A stretch of DNA of 64,000 nt from Pelecanus crispus (GCF_030463565.1 NC_134660.1:1104001-1168000); one strand, 5' to 3'; counted from the stretch's first letter, positions 1 through 13,052 are shown. Notes: generated from the sequence alone by a model not told the origin. Numbers and translations are program-made.

Positions 1-46
1 CCAGGCAGAGCAAGCTTTTCCCTGTGCTCTGTTAGTCCCCGAGTAG

Positions 47-332
47 TTATGGGCTCAAGCTGCGCCAGGGGAGGTTTAGGTTGGAAATTAGGAAAAATTT
101 CTTTACAGAAAGGGTGGTCAAGGATTGGAACAGGCTGCCCAGAGAGGTGGTGGAGTCCCCATCCCTGGAAGTGTTCAAAAAACGGGCAGAGGTGGCACTT
201 TGGGACATGGTTTAGTCTGGTCTACCCTTGATTGGCTTAGTGTGGGCTTGGTAATGTTGGGTTAATGGTTGGACTGGATGATCTTAAAGGGCTTTTCCAA
301 CCTAAACGATTCTATGATTCTATGATTCTATG
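47..332 (+). repeat. CR1 LINE, 5'-truncated 3' end
   Basis: The stretch has the familiar avian CR1 3' sequence: GGAACAGGCTGCCCAGAGAG, then GTTGGACTGGATGATCTTAA, then CCAACCTAAACGATTCTATG. It ends in three perfect ATTCTATG octamers (309-332), the hallmark CR1 3' terminus. Only about 285 bp of a multi-kilobase element remains, as expected from 5' truncation on insertion, and no coding part is left. Low divergence from the remembered consensus suggests a comparatively recent avian insertion. It is the strongest evidence that the window is from a bird. Confidence 0.95.
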
Positions 333-2689
333 AGTCTGGATAGCTCATGGTAGAGTGTGAGAGCTCTTTTCCTTATGCTTATGCTTATTCTGCTTTACCC
401 CTTCAGTCTGAATTTGGCTGCGCTGAGAACTGCTGGCACCTGGGAATCGCAGTTTCCCTCACCCTTCTGCACGGGGCTTTCCGTGCCCTGGGCCGAGCCC
501 CCATCACTGTGAATCAGTGAAGATAGTATTTTTCAACACAAACCATTGAACCACCCACAAATTTTTTTACTTCTGATTTCCCACTTGCTCTTTTTTTTGT
601 TGCTAAATCTAATGCTGAGCCTATGCCTGAGCTGCTGGTGTTGGGACACCAGCCACCCAGTTTCCTGTCCCTCTCCCAAGTTCCCCACCATCATCAGTCC
701 ATAGAGGATGTGAAATCTGGAGCGAGATTCCAGGGCTCGTAGCCCCCATTCCTGCTGATGCAGCTCTATTTATTGCCAGTCCCATGTCCTTTCTTGGAGT
801 GCTTTTGGCAGTCTTTTCCTACATCTGCGCTCAACCATCATTCAGGCACATTCCACTAAACCTAGGGTTACACAAATGCATGAAACAATGCGGTACATAC
901 GGAGCAGAACTGGAAACGCACCAAAGGTGTTCGGTATTGGTCACATCTCACCGCTGCCGCTACCTTCCTCTGCGCTCCACATCTTAATATTCCACGGAGA
1001 GATAAAATAGTTGCATTAGGAAATCTCCTCAATAAAATAATTGCAGGTTTTGAATTTGAGTGTAGCTATTCTTTATCAAAATACTTCCCAGAATCAAGCT
1101 GGTTCTTCCCCTTCCCCACCCAAGTTTTAGAAGAAAAGGGGAACATTCAGGACTAGGATTTCTCAAAGACAAAAATAAATGTTGGCTTGTCTCTGTTCTC
1201 AGCATGAATTCAAAGCCTGCAACTGAGTGCTTTAAATAAAAATCCCAAGATTTGAGCTGCATTTGGTTTATGGCTTCTGCTGTAAAGGAATTAATGTATT
1301 TCAGAAGACCCAAGAGCCCAGTGGTTGGGGTACTACCCTGGGACTTGAGAGGTTTGAGTTGTACTTCTGTCTTTACCATCATCTCTAATTTTATTTCCAC
1401 CTCTTACAGCCATTGTAAACTACGCAGAGATCTCTGTGGAACTTTGCTATATAAAGGGCCGATGTCATTTATAGTCTAAGTTGCAAGGAAATCCTCCGAA
1501 ATCTGCCTTGCATGTCGCTCGTCTGCCAGCAGCAGGTCAGCGGCACTGTGAAATACAGCAAACCTGTGGGGTCCTGCAGCATTCAGAGAAAGGCTGGAGA
1601 GATGCTGTGCATTTGGGTCACGCTGGCGGGAGCACGAAGAATGGCTGCACGATGGGCCGGGCCACCGAGAGCCTCAAGGACCATCCACCTCAGAGGGCTG
1701 CTCTCCCCCAAAATGTAAGCCTCTTTTAGCCATTCCCTTTAACCAGTCTCCGAAATCCAGCTTTCTCCAACCCTCCTCTCTCAGACTTCAAGAGGCAAAG
1801 GCCAATCTGACAGTGGCTCTTCTTGGCTCGCCAGGCTGATGTGGGGCAAGGTCACAAAGCCTGAGCAGCAACCACAGACCTCAGCAAAACCCCGCAGGAG
1901 AGCAGGACTGATTTAATAAGTGGAATTTCTAGACACAGACTACGAGAAACACACTTTATTCCCACCTCTGCTGCCGGAATCGGGGCGGGAGTGGCTCCAG
2001 CTTTGCTCCCTGCAGCCCTTGCCCTGAGCAGAGCTGTGTTGCTGGTGCTGGGGCAGTGCAGAGGTGCTGGGTACAGGTCTGCCAGCCCCCACCTCCAGCA
2101 CCTTGGGGGCTTCAGGTCTCCACTCGTCTGCCTGGCCACCTCCAAGAGTAGCCCTGCATGGGAGGAAGGAGAAATTAATTAGGAACTAGGGATGTCTGCT
2201 CAGCCAGATCTGTTGTTTTTTTTTTTCTTCTGTCTCCCTGTTTGGTCTTAAAAAATAGAAGAACACACCACAATCAGTGGGAGTTACCACTTTTCCTCCT
2301 TTTTTTTTTTTTTTTTTTACTTTTTCTTTTGATGCAAACGTCAAATGCAAGTGGGGTGAGACGCAAGATACCAAAATTCTTCGAGGGAATTTGTGGACAC
2401 TAGTTTCTCTGCTCTCTCCCCTCATGCTCCTGCGAATCTCTACCGTGCAGGAGCGTTTCTCACCCTTGTTGCTCACTTCACCATCGAACCCTCCGCTGAG
2501 AGGAGGAGGCCCTGGGCTCCTCTGCGCGATGGAGCCCCAGGATGATGCGTGGGGCTGAGTCCCCCCAAGCCCACCCCAAAGGCCCGTGCCCCCTCCCAGC
2601 TCCGGCTGGGGGTGCTCGCGTGTGCCTGACCCTTCTCACCCTGGGGAAGCGTAATTCAACCCGATAATGCTTTGATATAAATCAAGATC

Positions 2690-3640
2690 CCTTGCCCAGC
2701 AGAGAGCCCGTGTGTGCAGGGGCTGACAAAACGGGGGGGGGGGTCACAGCACCGGGGCAACCCTCTTACCGGGGGGGCTCGCCTGGGGGGGCTGGATCTG
2801 ACCCCAGGGATAAAGCTGGGAGAATTAAAGGGAGCAGCAGCGAGCCCTTCCCGGCCGTCCCGGAGCCTCCCCCGCTCCCCCCCGCCGCGGTTCAATTTGC
2901 TCCGTGCCAGAGGGGAAATTTATCGCCGCCCGAACAAGAGCAGGGCTTTTTGGCGACAAACTCTGCCTAAGTGACATTCTCAGACTTCCTCGCCTCAAGT
3001 CCCCTCCGGGAAAGGCCGCCGCGACGTTTTACAGTAAAATCCCGGTGCTTCGGTTTCCAACGGGCTGGATCGTAAATCCCACCCCACCCCCCCACCCCCC
3101 GGCCCCCACGGCTCCGCGCTCCGCGGCCGCGCAGGGAAAACGCGGCAAGGAAAACCCGGGGGGGGGCTTTTCCGGGAAAGGAGCCGGGGAGAGGGAAAGG
3201 GGCTGGGGATGATGGGTTAATAAATGAAATAATGGCACCCCCCTGCCCCCGGGCGCCGCGGGGGCAGCCCGGCTTGCAGCTGGGTGTCCCGGGCCCCCCC
3301 CGGGAGCTCCCGGCCGGGATTCATGTCCCGCGTAATCCCGGCAAATCCCGGCCCCGGGTAATCCCGGCAAATCCCGGCCCCGGCTCTCGCCCCCCGGCCC
3401 AGAGGCTCCGACGGCAAAGCCGCGTCCCCGCACCGACGGGCGGGGGGCGCGGGGGCTGCAGGTGAAACCCCCCGAAAATAAACGGGCAGCGGCTGAGGGG
3501 CTCAGCCGGCCGGGGGGGGCCGGGGAAAGGGCTGCGGGTGCAGCCCCGGTCGGGGGGGTCCTGCCTTGAGGGGGGTGCGGCCGAGCCTCCCCCGCCGCCG
3601 GAACGCCCCGGGGGGCCGTTGCTGTGGACGTAGAGAGGCA
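2690..3640. other. CpG-rich island-like block
   Basis: This block is very rich in G+C and CpG, with G- and C-runs, and includes a 26-bp perfect tandem duplication (3333-3384, unit beginning TAATCCCGGCAAATCCCGG). Open frames on both strands are a by-product of low stop-codon density. CpG islands across Hox loci commonly mark Polycomb targets or promoters of noncoding RNAs; neither can be shown here. Confidence 0.6.
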
Positions 3641-5069
3641 CAAAAATGACCCGAGCTCCTTTTCTTTTCGAAGAAAAGAAACTGATAAAGGCAGCGGAAA
3701 AAAAGTCCCTAATTCAGTGTAACAGCGGGTCTCGCAGATTAAACGGATTCCACTTTATTTTGGACACCGGCAACTCTACAATATACAACCCCCGTCCCAA
3801 AAGCCCCCCGCCCCGGGGCCCCCCGTGCCGTTTCGGGGCGAACCCCGCAGCGCGGTCCCTCCGCTCCTGCGGCCCTGCCGCCTCCGCGCCTTCCCAAAAG
3901 CTCTGCGAAAGCCTCTCCGTTTTCCCTCTTTTCGTTTTCTTTGGGTATTTTTTTTTTTTTTACGTGCACACATGGCAAATAATAAGGAGGCATTTTTTAA
4001 AAATAATGCCGCAGAGCTATCGCTCTCGCGGGGGTAACGATTTCACAAAATGCAAGTTTCAACCTTCAAAATATTTCCGTAAAAAATATTCGCGCTTATA
4101 TTAACCCTTTACGCTGTAGAAAACGTTGCACCAATTCACACCCACAGCCGCTATTATTCCCCCGGCATCAGAAGTGAACCTCTCCCTCGGTCTAGAGACC
4201 GAGTTTTTAGGCTACAAATTATTATTTGTCTCTATTTGCGGTTACACTTCCCGCAGGGTCAATTAAATCACCCGCACCGGTTTCTCCGTGTGTGTGAGGC
4301 TTTTCTTTGCTCGCCGCCTGACTGAAGAAGGGGAAAGCGAATCGGACACACACCGTTAAATGACAATAGCGAATTATCACTGAAGATAAGAAGGGTCCTG
4401 CAGCCCCAAGTTTCTAAAGGAAAAGCGGAGAGGAAATCACTTTCGCCGGTGGGAAGTGAAAGGTAAAGACGACCCGAATTCTCCTTACGCTGTGCTAGCT
4501 CATGCTGCCACTTCGCATGGTCCTCAACTTCTGTTTTGCAGAAAGTTGTGATTATAGCTGGGGGAAACAAAATAAACCAAACCCCGCCGTTTCTTCCCTG
4601 CACAAAACCACCGCTTATTTGGTAATTTTCCTTGCGCATCTGTTTGGCTTGCAAACAAAGACACTTGCAATTTTGGGATCTTGGCTGCAAGATGATCTGT
4701 TTTAAAGAGAGCGCGGGGAAGCGGAGCCGCTTGCGCCGCAGCCGCAGGGTCCCTGCAGGACCCCTCGCCCTGCGTGGGCACGGCAGCCCTCTGCTACCTT
4801 CATTTCACCGCTCAGCTTCTAGATCTTTCCCCTTCTGTGGGAAGAAGTAATTCTTTCTGTCCCTCTGTGTTAAATACCGCTTGAGGCGAGCGAATCTTTT
4901 TTATTCTTATTATTGGGTTTATTTTACTTTTGTAATTCAAGCCGGTGCTGTTACTTTCCCCTTGCAATTTAAGGCGGCGGTGTTTCCGCCTCGTCGCGCA
5001 GTGGCTGCAGGCAGCTGCGTGCACCACTACGAGCAAATAACTGCGGGATTGAGGAGAGAAGCGCCAGCC

Positions 5070-5680
5070 CAAATAACTGCGCTGGGTGAACGCCTGCGCT
5101 GCTGCGGGGGAGCGCGGCCGCGGGGGGCCCTGCCCGGCTGGGGGCGGGGGGGGGGCACGGCCGGTACCGCTCTAGCTGCTCATGCCCGGGGCTGCCTGGC
5201 GCGGGGAGGGGTCCGAGCCTGGCTGGGGGGGTCCCTCAGGGCGCTGGTTTGGAAAAGCAGCACCCCGGACCCCGCGGGGAAGGGAGGACCCGCGCGGGAG
5301 GGGCCGGGCGGAGCCGTGCCCGGAGCCAGCGCGGCCAAACCCGGCTTCGGAGAAGCCCTGGGCGTCGGCGCCCGGGCGGAGGGATGCTCCCGCGCACCCC
5401 TGCGTGCGGGGCACGTATAGGTACCTATAGACGGCTCCCCGGGCCCCTCCCGCGGCCGCGCAGCCGGCAGCGCCCGCCCCGTCGGGGCGCGGAGCTCTCC
5501 GCGGTGCTGCCGGCCCCGGGTTCAAGCGCGGCCCCGAGGGCGGGGGGGCTGAGCCCGGAGGGCCCCCCCGGGCTGCCGACCCCTGCTGGCGCCGCGGTGG
5601 GGATCGCTCGGCCCCCTCCTAGCAGCGCGGCAGGGTTTCCGAGCCACATCTGGGCAGGGGTGCTGCTGCGGGGCGGCGGG
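5070..5680. other. CpG-rich island-like block
   Basis: This is dense CpG sequence containing CCGCGG, GGCGCC-like and GGGGCGGGG-like elements. Frames open on both strands are Ala/Pro/Gly/Arg-rich and look like composition artefacts. No start or splice architecture was recognised. A noncoding promoter is possible but unproven. Confidence 0.55.
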
Positions 5681-8365
5681 CAAACCCAAGAGCTCCCGAT
5701 CATCGCCCAGCCTCCCGCGTTCCCTTTGCAGCCTGTGCGCTGCCTGAGCGTTTTCTGGGTAATTAGGCAAAAAGTAACATTTATTATGTATGTTCTGTCA
5801 CTATGGGTATGGAGTCGGACATGATTTGTTTATCATTTTCTCTGTGATCTTTCTCATCAAAGGAACAAGACCCATCTGTCGGGCAGAGCAGAGCTGCTCG
5901 ACTTTAATCCGTAAATGTTACCATTTAAGGGGTGCAACCTTTGACAGAACATAGTACAAGTCTTTGAACAAGACAGTTGTGCAACTGGCATTAAAGAGCC
6001 TAATTGAATCTTTCGCTAACCACACACGCTTGCTTTGGGCAAAGGTTTTCTCTGTGCAAATATGATCTTGTCCATTTGCTAGGAAATTTATTACCTTTCC
6101 AATCATGTGAGTTCCATACTATCTGCAGGCTTAAAAGCTTAAACATCATGGATTCATCTTCTGCGTGTCCACGTGTTTCATTAAGGTCCCTCATAAATTC
6201 ATCCTGACTTTCATTAGTTTGCCTTTGCTTCCGTATTACACTTGTTTCTGTCTTTTCAAAGCATCTCAGTTTGATTGCCCCTTTCAGCTCTGCCCCTCTG
6301 AGTTGGAGGCACGATATTTGTTCTGGTGTGTGTTAAACTGGAGTCATTTCTTCTGGCTGAGCACCTGCCATTCGAGGGGAGCACCCAAAATCTTTTGAAA
6401 ATGTTGGCCACATGCTTTCTTCTTTCTCCCAAAATGTCTCCGAACACCAGTGATCCGAAAAGGACTGAATTACTAGCAACTCTCAGGTCAACATTTTGTG
6501 ATCTCCTAGACCCTGCTGCTTCTCCCATTTTCCCTGATTTGTGCAGATGAGCCAAAGCTGTGCACGGAGGGCAGGACTCGTGCAGCCGGGTCCCACCTCC
6601 CGCTCCCTCCAGACAGGTTTCATCTGGCGCATTTGGAGAGCAGGGTCGGGATGCAAAGGCCAGAAGCAGAAGGGGAAGTGGGGAGAGGCCGGGGCTGGTC
6701 TGTAACCTACTACTCAGCTGCTCCTGGCTTAGGGGATAGGAGGCCACTAAAGGCACTCTGCAAGGAAAGCAGGAGCTGAGAGCTGTAAGAATGCGTCTCG
6801 TACCCACTGCGTGAGACTGGAGTGCCAGTCCCAGCTTGCCGCATGGTCTCAGGCAGTTTTACCTTGTTAGCACTGACATGTATCCACCCGGCGTCAGGGA
6901 TGCCCCACCACCTTCAGGCTCCAAATCCATCCTTTCTGTTCCTTGCAAATACAAAATCTTTGAAAATGTGTAATATAAATCTTCTTAGCTGCAATCTAAA
7001 CCCATTGTTTCTTGTCCTGTCCATCACAAAAGTGAAGAACATGGTACACTACAGTCTTGCCCCACTTTCACATATTATTTAGGCAATGCTCTGAAATTTC
7101 TCTTCAGACTCCATTTTTTTAGAATAGTAAGTCTTCAAATAACTGCAAGAACTCATTGTATTTATACAGAAGAGGAGAAGTTGCTGTGCAACTTGCAGGG
7201 ATTCACCACTCAGTGTTTGCAAAGGGTTTGAACAGGGAAAAAAAATTAAAAGCCATTGGAATTTCTTTTTTTCCTACTTTGCAATCAATTTGCAAGTCCC
7301 CAGTAGGGTTTGGCCTCACATAGCTACTGCAGTGCAATCATGTTTATTAATAATGGTGGTAAAATTAGGTGCATATGGACTATATTGTTATAATATAACT
7401 GGGTTATATTGTTATGATTCTCTTTTATTTTTGAAAGAATCTTTATAAATGGCTATGAAAGGGGAGTTTAAGGAGAGCTGCTCTGGACATTGGATTTATT
7501 GCGTTGCATAAAACACTCATCAACCTGCTTGATCTGCCTTTCTCCTCTTTATAGCTTTCTGGGTGATGGCTAAGATGGGACTTTGCCCAGACTCTGCACC
7601 TCACAGAAAGAAAGTCACTCCTGATGGTTATCACTGTTTTGTAGACTTTAAGGAGTTAACTCCAGACCTTGCTCTGGCTCCATTTCTGGTGAGTGGATTT
7701 TATGGGCTCCTTTTAACTCCCAGCACAGATTTGACACTCTGGCCTTTCGTAATAATCCTTCACTCATGTTGTTTCTTCTGGAAACTTCCCCTGCTCAGCT
7801 TGTGCCAAAAAGCCCCACATTCCAGTTCTCCCAGGCTTGAGTGGTTTTTTCTCATTCCTGCTTGCTTTCTGTAGTTAACAGTTAGCAAGAGACAGGATGG
7901 TCCATGGACTATTTTAACAAGGTTTTGTTCATTTATTTTCCAGACATTTCTCTGAGCCACACACCCTCACCAGGATGAAGTGGCCCGGTGGGATGCCCAC
8001 TTCCCTTCCAATACTTGTACATTCGGTTTTCCAAACCTTCTCCCTGGAAGTAGTTGGGAAATCACTGAGGTGTTAGGCAGCCCTCCTCGAGCGGGTTGTG
8101 TCTTTACTCAGAAGCATTGTGACCCCTTTCCACTCCCCACCTTCCCCTCCCGCCAGCTGCTGGACACATTCAAGTGCAAAGTTAAGGCCATGCTCCAAAG
8201 CAGCTTCACTGGAACGCGTGGGACACCTCTCACACTCAGAATAAAACGCTTTTGAAATAGTGGCTTGGATCTTCACCGCCGCCTTGGGAAAGAGGACATC
8301 TGAAGAAAATTATGTTTAATTCATGGCTTCTGCAATGTGGCATCTTGCAAAACGTTACAGTTTCG

Positions 8366-8436
8366 TGATCCTTATTTTGCAGATGGGGAAACTGAGACAG
8401 AGGAGAGGCTGAGCTATTTGATCTGTGTCACCCAAA
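8366..8436 (-). repeat. Possible MIR-type SINE relic
   Basis: The segment TTTTGCAGATGGGGAAACTG followed by AGACAGAGGAGAGGCTGAG and a GTGTCACCCA motif resembles the reverse complement of the MIR core and tail (CTCAGTTTCCCCATCTG). It is short and diverged, consistent with an amniote-age insertion. A RepeatMasker hit to MIR or another tRNA-derived SINE would confirm it. Confidence 0.45.
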
Positions 8437-9307
8437 GATACAAAATAAAACTTGGAATGAACTTTTGCCAGGGTCTTGCGCACCAGCCTGTCTCCACAGG
8501 GCAGGTCAAGAACGCATTGCTGGTGTGAGAAGGTACTGCATAAATAAACCAGTGTGTGTGGTGGAAATTAAGTATTTGGAGGAGGTTGAGAGAGAGGCTA
8601 CCTATAGATCTGCTTGTTTTACCCAACGTACACCTGCACCTTCTGTCTGGGGTTTAAAAAGAAAGAATATTAAGGAAGATAAATTCAACACAAGCCTCAT
8701 GAAAACAAATGGTGAGACATGCTTCTGGTTGGATCACCCAGCACAAAGTTCTGACTGATTCAAAAGAAACTCCGGGTTATTTTTAACTCTGCTTGTTCCT
8801 TTTCGTACAGCCAGTTTGTATTCATGAATGCCACTGTGTAAAGCAACACAGCCTACCCCAAACCCACCCTCCCTGTAAGTTCCCCATCTGCGTTTTCCAT
8901 TTTACAGCCTTCCTCCATCACAGTAATTTGAGCTTTTGCTTGGAAGGAGCAGCAAAAGAGGAAAATCCTCCCAAGCATCTCTTTTTAACCAGTGTTTTTC
9001 AGTTCAGTTCCATCCAGGGATTGCCCTCTCCTGGAGGATGGGAGAAAGTCGCATCCCACGACCTTGCAATCCTTCCTTTTGGGCTGTAATCCTGCACCTG
9101 CCAGACCCCAGGGACAATTTGGCTCTCCTGGGCCAGATGTCCTGTAATAAAATACTTTCTCCACCAAAACTTGGGGAAACCTCACCATCCGTTGCTGACC
9201 AAGCTGCCAGGAACAGCGGGATGGTTGAGGTGGAGGGTGATGGAGGTCTCTCCCAGCATGGAACAGGAAGGGAAGGGCGCAGGGGAATATTTATTCTCTG
9301 TTTCAGA

Positions 9308-9640
9308 TCATGGACAGGTTGTTTCACACAAAATGTGCACTTGCACTGTGGAACTCACTGCTACTGGAGGTTGTAGAAGCCAAAATTGCAAATGAGAGTC
9401 AAAAAGGGATCCAACAGATTACTGAGGAATGCACTCAACTTTAGCTGTCAATCATGATGGTCCAGGCAGAGCCACCAGGTCAGAGAGTTTCTTACCCTGC
9501 TGCTTGCCGGAGGCTGGGGCATTCTCCTCAGCAGAGGTGCACTCTGTGCATGCCCCTTTTCCCCAGGTAGCTGCTCCTGGGCTGCGCTGGAAGCTGGGCT
9601 GGGTGCTGGAAGAGGGGCTGGGCGGTGCTCCGGGCTGATG
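9308..9640 (+). repeat. Ancient CR1/L3-type LINE 3' fragment
   Basis: The order of motifs matches the old CR1/L3 family 3' region: TTTCACACAAAATGTGCAC, then TGTGGAACTCACTGCTACTG, GAGGTTGTAGAAGCCAAAA, TCAAAAAGGGATCCAACAG, ATCATGATGGTCC, and a TGCTTGCCGGAGGCTGGG segment. It is strongly diverged, has no octamer tail and no coding remnant, so it is much older than the element at the window start. The right boundary is uncertain. Confidence 0.65.
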
Positions 9641-9649
9641 CTTGTGACA

Positions 9650-12470
9650 AACCTCGCTCCACCAGCAGCACCGACGCTGCTGGGTCTCGCAGCTCTTGCA
9701 ACGCAGTTTCTTGCTAATGCCCAGCCACATTCCCACTAAGGACAGATAACGCCGTGGCTTTTGCTCATCCCCATCACCCACTCATAGGATGCCAGACAGG
9801 CATACAGACATGACCATGGCCTACCACGAAACCTGTGGGGCTTCCCAGCACCTCACTTCCCACCCTTCCTCGGTGTCCTGCTGTTAAAAAAAACACCCCA
9901 CAGAGCAGCATGCCACCACGTAGCCAGCCTGGGTTGCATGGACTCTTTCCTTTCTCTGGCTGTGTCCCCAGCTCTTTCTCAGTCCCCATTTCCAGCAGCT
10001 GCTGCCACTCATCCTGCATGCTGAGGCAGGAGGTTTCCAAGGTGCTTGGAGACCTCCACGGGGCAGCGATACAGAAATGCAAAGCATAAATCCTTTATGT
10101 ATTTAAGTCTCATAAAAAGGAAGCCCATGTCTCCTTCAGCTGCTCTCCGGAGCCCCAGAGACTTGGCCTGATATGAAACAGATTTTTTTTTTTTGTAACG
10201 TTGCTATTTGGATAAGGGCACCAGCAGGAGAGAAGGTCCATTTCTCTGCCTAATGGTGCTTCAAACACTCTTGTGAAGTTGAATTAACACCACTAAAGGG
10301 AAAGATTAGAAGTCACTTTAAAGTGGCTCTGGGGGAAGTTTTCAACCCAATCTATTTGCACCCATGACACTGTATAAAGATACAGCTAATGGGAGTGCAG
10401 TGAAGTCGTAAAGACAGGCAGCCTTGGTTTTAAATTAACAGGAGCATTATTTACACCTAGGACATGGGATACAGTAAACTCTTTACATAATCTCTGCTAC
10501 TTTCTAGTTTTCCCCCTCCTACACACTTAGGCAATATTAGAGTAGTTAATTAAAAAGACAATATAGAACTTCAGAAAGGTTTCATTCCCCCCCGCCCTTT
10601 TTTTTTTATCAAGTGATTCATTTTTGTTAAGGTTGGTTGGTTTCTGTCAAGACAAATACATAATATCAGTGTTTTATTCTCCAAAGAGCCACTGAATGGG
10701 TTGCTAATAAGATTAAAATGATAATAAATAAGCCCAACAGCAGCTTTTATGACCTCATTTCTGCTGAGCTCCCTTTTGGTTCAGGTTTGCACACTCAAGC
10801 CTGAGCTCATCCACCACCCAGCTCCAGCCCCTCCACCACGCCATGGAGGCCTGTTTTGGGGCTGCTCTCCCCTTTCCCCACCCGCAGGAGCTCTGCTCAA
10901 GGCTGCTACAACGCCCGAAGACCCCTCATGGCCCTCAGGAGGCTTTGGACCCGCAGCAGAGCTCTGCACCGTGCAGGACAGGCTACAGAGGGAGGAAGGC
11001 GAAGGGGAAACTGAGGCAGACCCTTCTGCATGCAGGCAGCAGCCTACAAGCACCCCGAAAACCAGGGCACCCTGCTGCAGCCGCTTGGCCGGTAGCCAAG
11101 GGCGCCCCTGGCCTCTGCGACCCGCTCCCGTGGCCCCTTGGCTGTGGTCCCTCTGCGTTCGGCAGGCTCTGGATCAGGCCTGGGACCTCCCTGGAGCAGC
11201 TCTGCTCTGGCCTCTGGTGTGAGCTTACGGCTGGGCCAGGCTGGGAAACGCCGAAGTCCTCAACATTTATTCCCTACATATCCCCTTCCTCCAGAGGCAC
11301 TTCAAAAATCAATATGGGCGTAAAAAAAGGCATTTTGGAGACAGATTGATGCCTTCTGCTTTCCTTCAAATGCTTCACAGTGAAGAATAAATACCTAGGC
11401 AGAGGAGAAAGCAGTTTTGACAGCCGTTTAAATCAATTAGAGCCCAAATTGCCCCGAATCAGATCACAAATGCACAAAGCCGTTTCCTTCCCTGCATTTC
11501 AGGTTAGTGCAATCTCGCTGCTACACACGTGAGGTTTTTTTCTAAATAAATATCGGCATAAATGCAGCTTGAAATGCCCGTAATAGCACAGGTAAATTAA
11601 TTCTCACTTCCTCTCGAGTTCCAATGTTTTTCCCACGTGGTTAATTCTCGCTCGTTAATTAATTGAGCCCGGGGCTCCCTCTAGCGTCGCTCGGGGCCAC
11701 TCCCGGGGCTGGGGGCTGCTGGCCCCGGCCTTCTCCCTTCCCTCCCCACCACCAGGCCCCGAAACGGGAAGGACAAGGCCGTAAGGGTGGGCTTAAGCAT
11801 GGCAGCAAGACCTGCCCAGGGGAGCTTTACTGCAGAGCTTTCCGTGCGTGGTGTGCAGGGGTGATAGGATGAGCTCCTCATTGCTCTCTTCAAAAAAAGC
11901 TGAAACAGAGTCAGGGCTTTTCGTCCTTGAGGTCCTTTAGACCGTATTGACCCCAGCAGAGGACCTGGAGCTGAGTCTGTTCAACTGTTGGGCCCTCAGG
12001 GAGGTGGGCTGAGGTTCTGTAGAAGGTCCTGGATCTTCAAACGCTTTCCTGTGTGCTCCGTTCCTCTTGGCCCAGGGTTGACCTGCATGCATTTGAACAC
12101 GGACTTTAAGGCCGTGTTGAACAGCCAAAGTGATCTGTTGCCAGCGGCGCAAGGTGCTGGCTGGTTTCTGGCGAGAAGTGCGGGCCCTCGGCAGGGCAGG
12201 ATCATGCCATGGTTTGGCTCACACCACCCACATAACCTCATCCCCTGGCCGGAGCAGGGCCACAGCCCGTGCACAGGTACCCAGAAGCAGACACGCACCA
12301 ACCTGCAGGGTCCAGGGGCACAGGCCAGATGGCTCTGGACCACTGAAGATGCTATCTTCCTCATTTGATGGAGATCCCAGTGGAGAAATAAGGTTTCTGT
12401 AGTCTGTTCTAACCTCGCTGCCCTGAAACAAGGCTTGAAGTGCTCTTTGCTTCTTTGATTGGCATTCCCG
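9650..12470. other. Gene-free intergenic stretch
   Basis: No homeodomain, RNA gene or long repeat was recognised. There are AT-rich homeodomain-type motifs (TTAATTAAT-like near 10545 and 11655) and a moderately GC-rich segment at about 10800-11250. An isolated GGGGAAACTGAGGCAGA at about 11004 recalls a MIR core but is too short to call. Confidence 0.5.
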
Positions 12471-12590
12471 GGGGGAAACTGAGGCATACAGCTGTGAGCA
12501 ACTCCCCAGAGCTCCGCAGGATCTCACAGAGGGAAGAGTCACAGTTGTGTTGGACACAGATCTGAGCCTCAGACTCTTGCTGCGCCTCTG
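12471..12590 (-). repeat. Possible MIR-type SINE relic
   Basis: The sequence GGGGGAAACTGAGGCATACA, then a TCACAGAGGGAAGAGTCACA segment, then ACACAGATCTGAGCCTCAGAC follows the order expected for the reverse complement of MIR-like tRNA-SINE sequence (GGGAAACTGAGGCACAGAG, then the GGTCACACAGC and AACCCAGGTCTCCTGACTC regions). It is heavily diverged. It is the innermost transposon-like relic I can recognise; none was seen from here to the window end. Confidence 0.4.
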
Positions 12591-13030
12591 TGTTACTTCC
12601 CTGCCCTTGGGGGAATCTCTTCCTTTCTTCCCTTCCTGCAAAGGTGCTTCTGGGCAGCCACCCCTGCCCCGACAGTGGGATGCTCTTTTTATTGCTCTCC
12701 ACAGCACCTATCTCCATAAAACCGCCAGCATCAGGGCCTCTGGGCCTGCCCAGAATGCAAATAGTAATAAATAATGGGGCCTTCTGGCTCCAGCCATCCT
12801 GCCCCTCCTTTCTCCCCTCCTTTCTCCCCTCCCTCAGCCACGGCGCATCCTTTGGGGGGTCTGCAGGTATGCGACCATCCGGAAGGAGCCCATAATTCTT
12901 GGGGAAGTTGTCCTTTCTCACCCTGACCGAGGCATTCCTCTTTGTTTGGAAGACCTTTCCCTGTGATCTCCAGCAGACGCACCTCAAGTTTCAATCCCAG
13001 CCTAGCACTCCTGCTCCTTATTCAAGACCG

Positions 13031-13052
13031 TGACCTGTGACCTTCAAGGTCA
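13031..13052. promoter_or_regulatory. Candidate nuclear-receptor element: DR1 overlapping ER3
   Basis: The bottom strand reads AGGTCACAGGTCA, a perfect direct repeat of AGGTCA with one-base spacing (13031-13043). The inner half-site also forms an everted repeat with three-base spacing with a downstream AGGTCA (TGACCTTCAAGGTCA, 13038-13052), which itself sits in TCAAGGTCA, the extended half-site of ERR/SF-1-type monomers. DR1 elements are bound by RXR heterodimers, HNF4 and COUP-TF families. Function at this site is inferred only. Confidence 0.45.

Larger units (their letters stand above)
333..8365. other. Gene-free 5' flank of HOXB cluster, proximal-most to HOXB13 side
   Basis: I see no homeobox, no spliced coding exon and no RNA gene here. 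Short ORFs are present but lack codon structure or any recognisable domain. The stretch contains two CpG-rich blocks (listed separately), homopolymer T tracts near 2219 and 2302, and otherwise unique sequence of intermediate base composition. In mammals the corresponding interval separates HOXB9 from HOXB13 and is long, so lack of a gene is expected. Confidence 0.6.

Noticed and set aside
186-199. GCAGAGGTGGCAC resembling a CTCF core at the window start
   Set aside because: It belongs to the CR1 consensus and matches CTCF poorly upstream of the AGGTGGC core.
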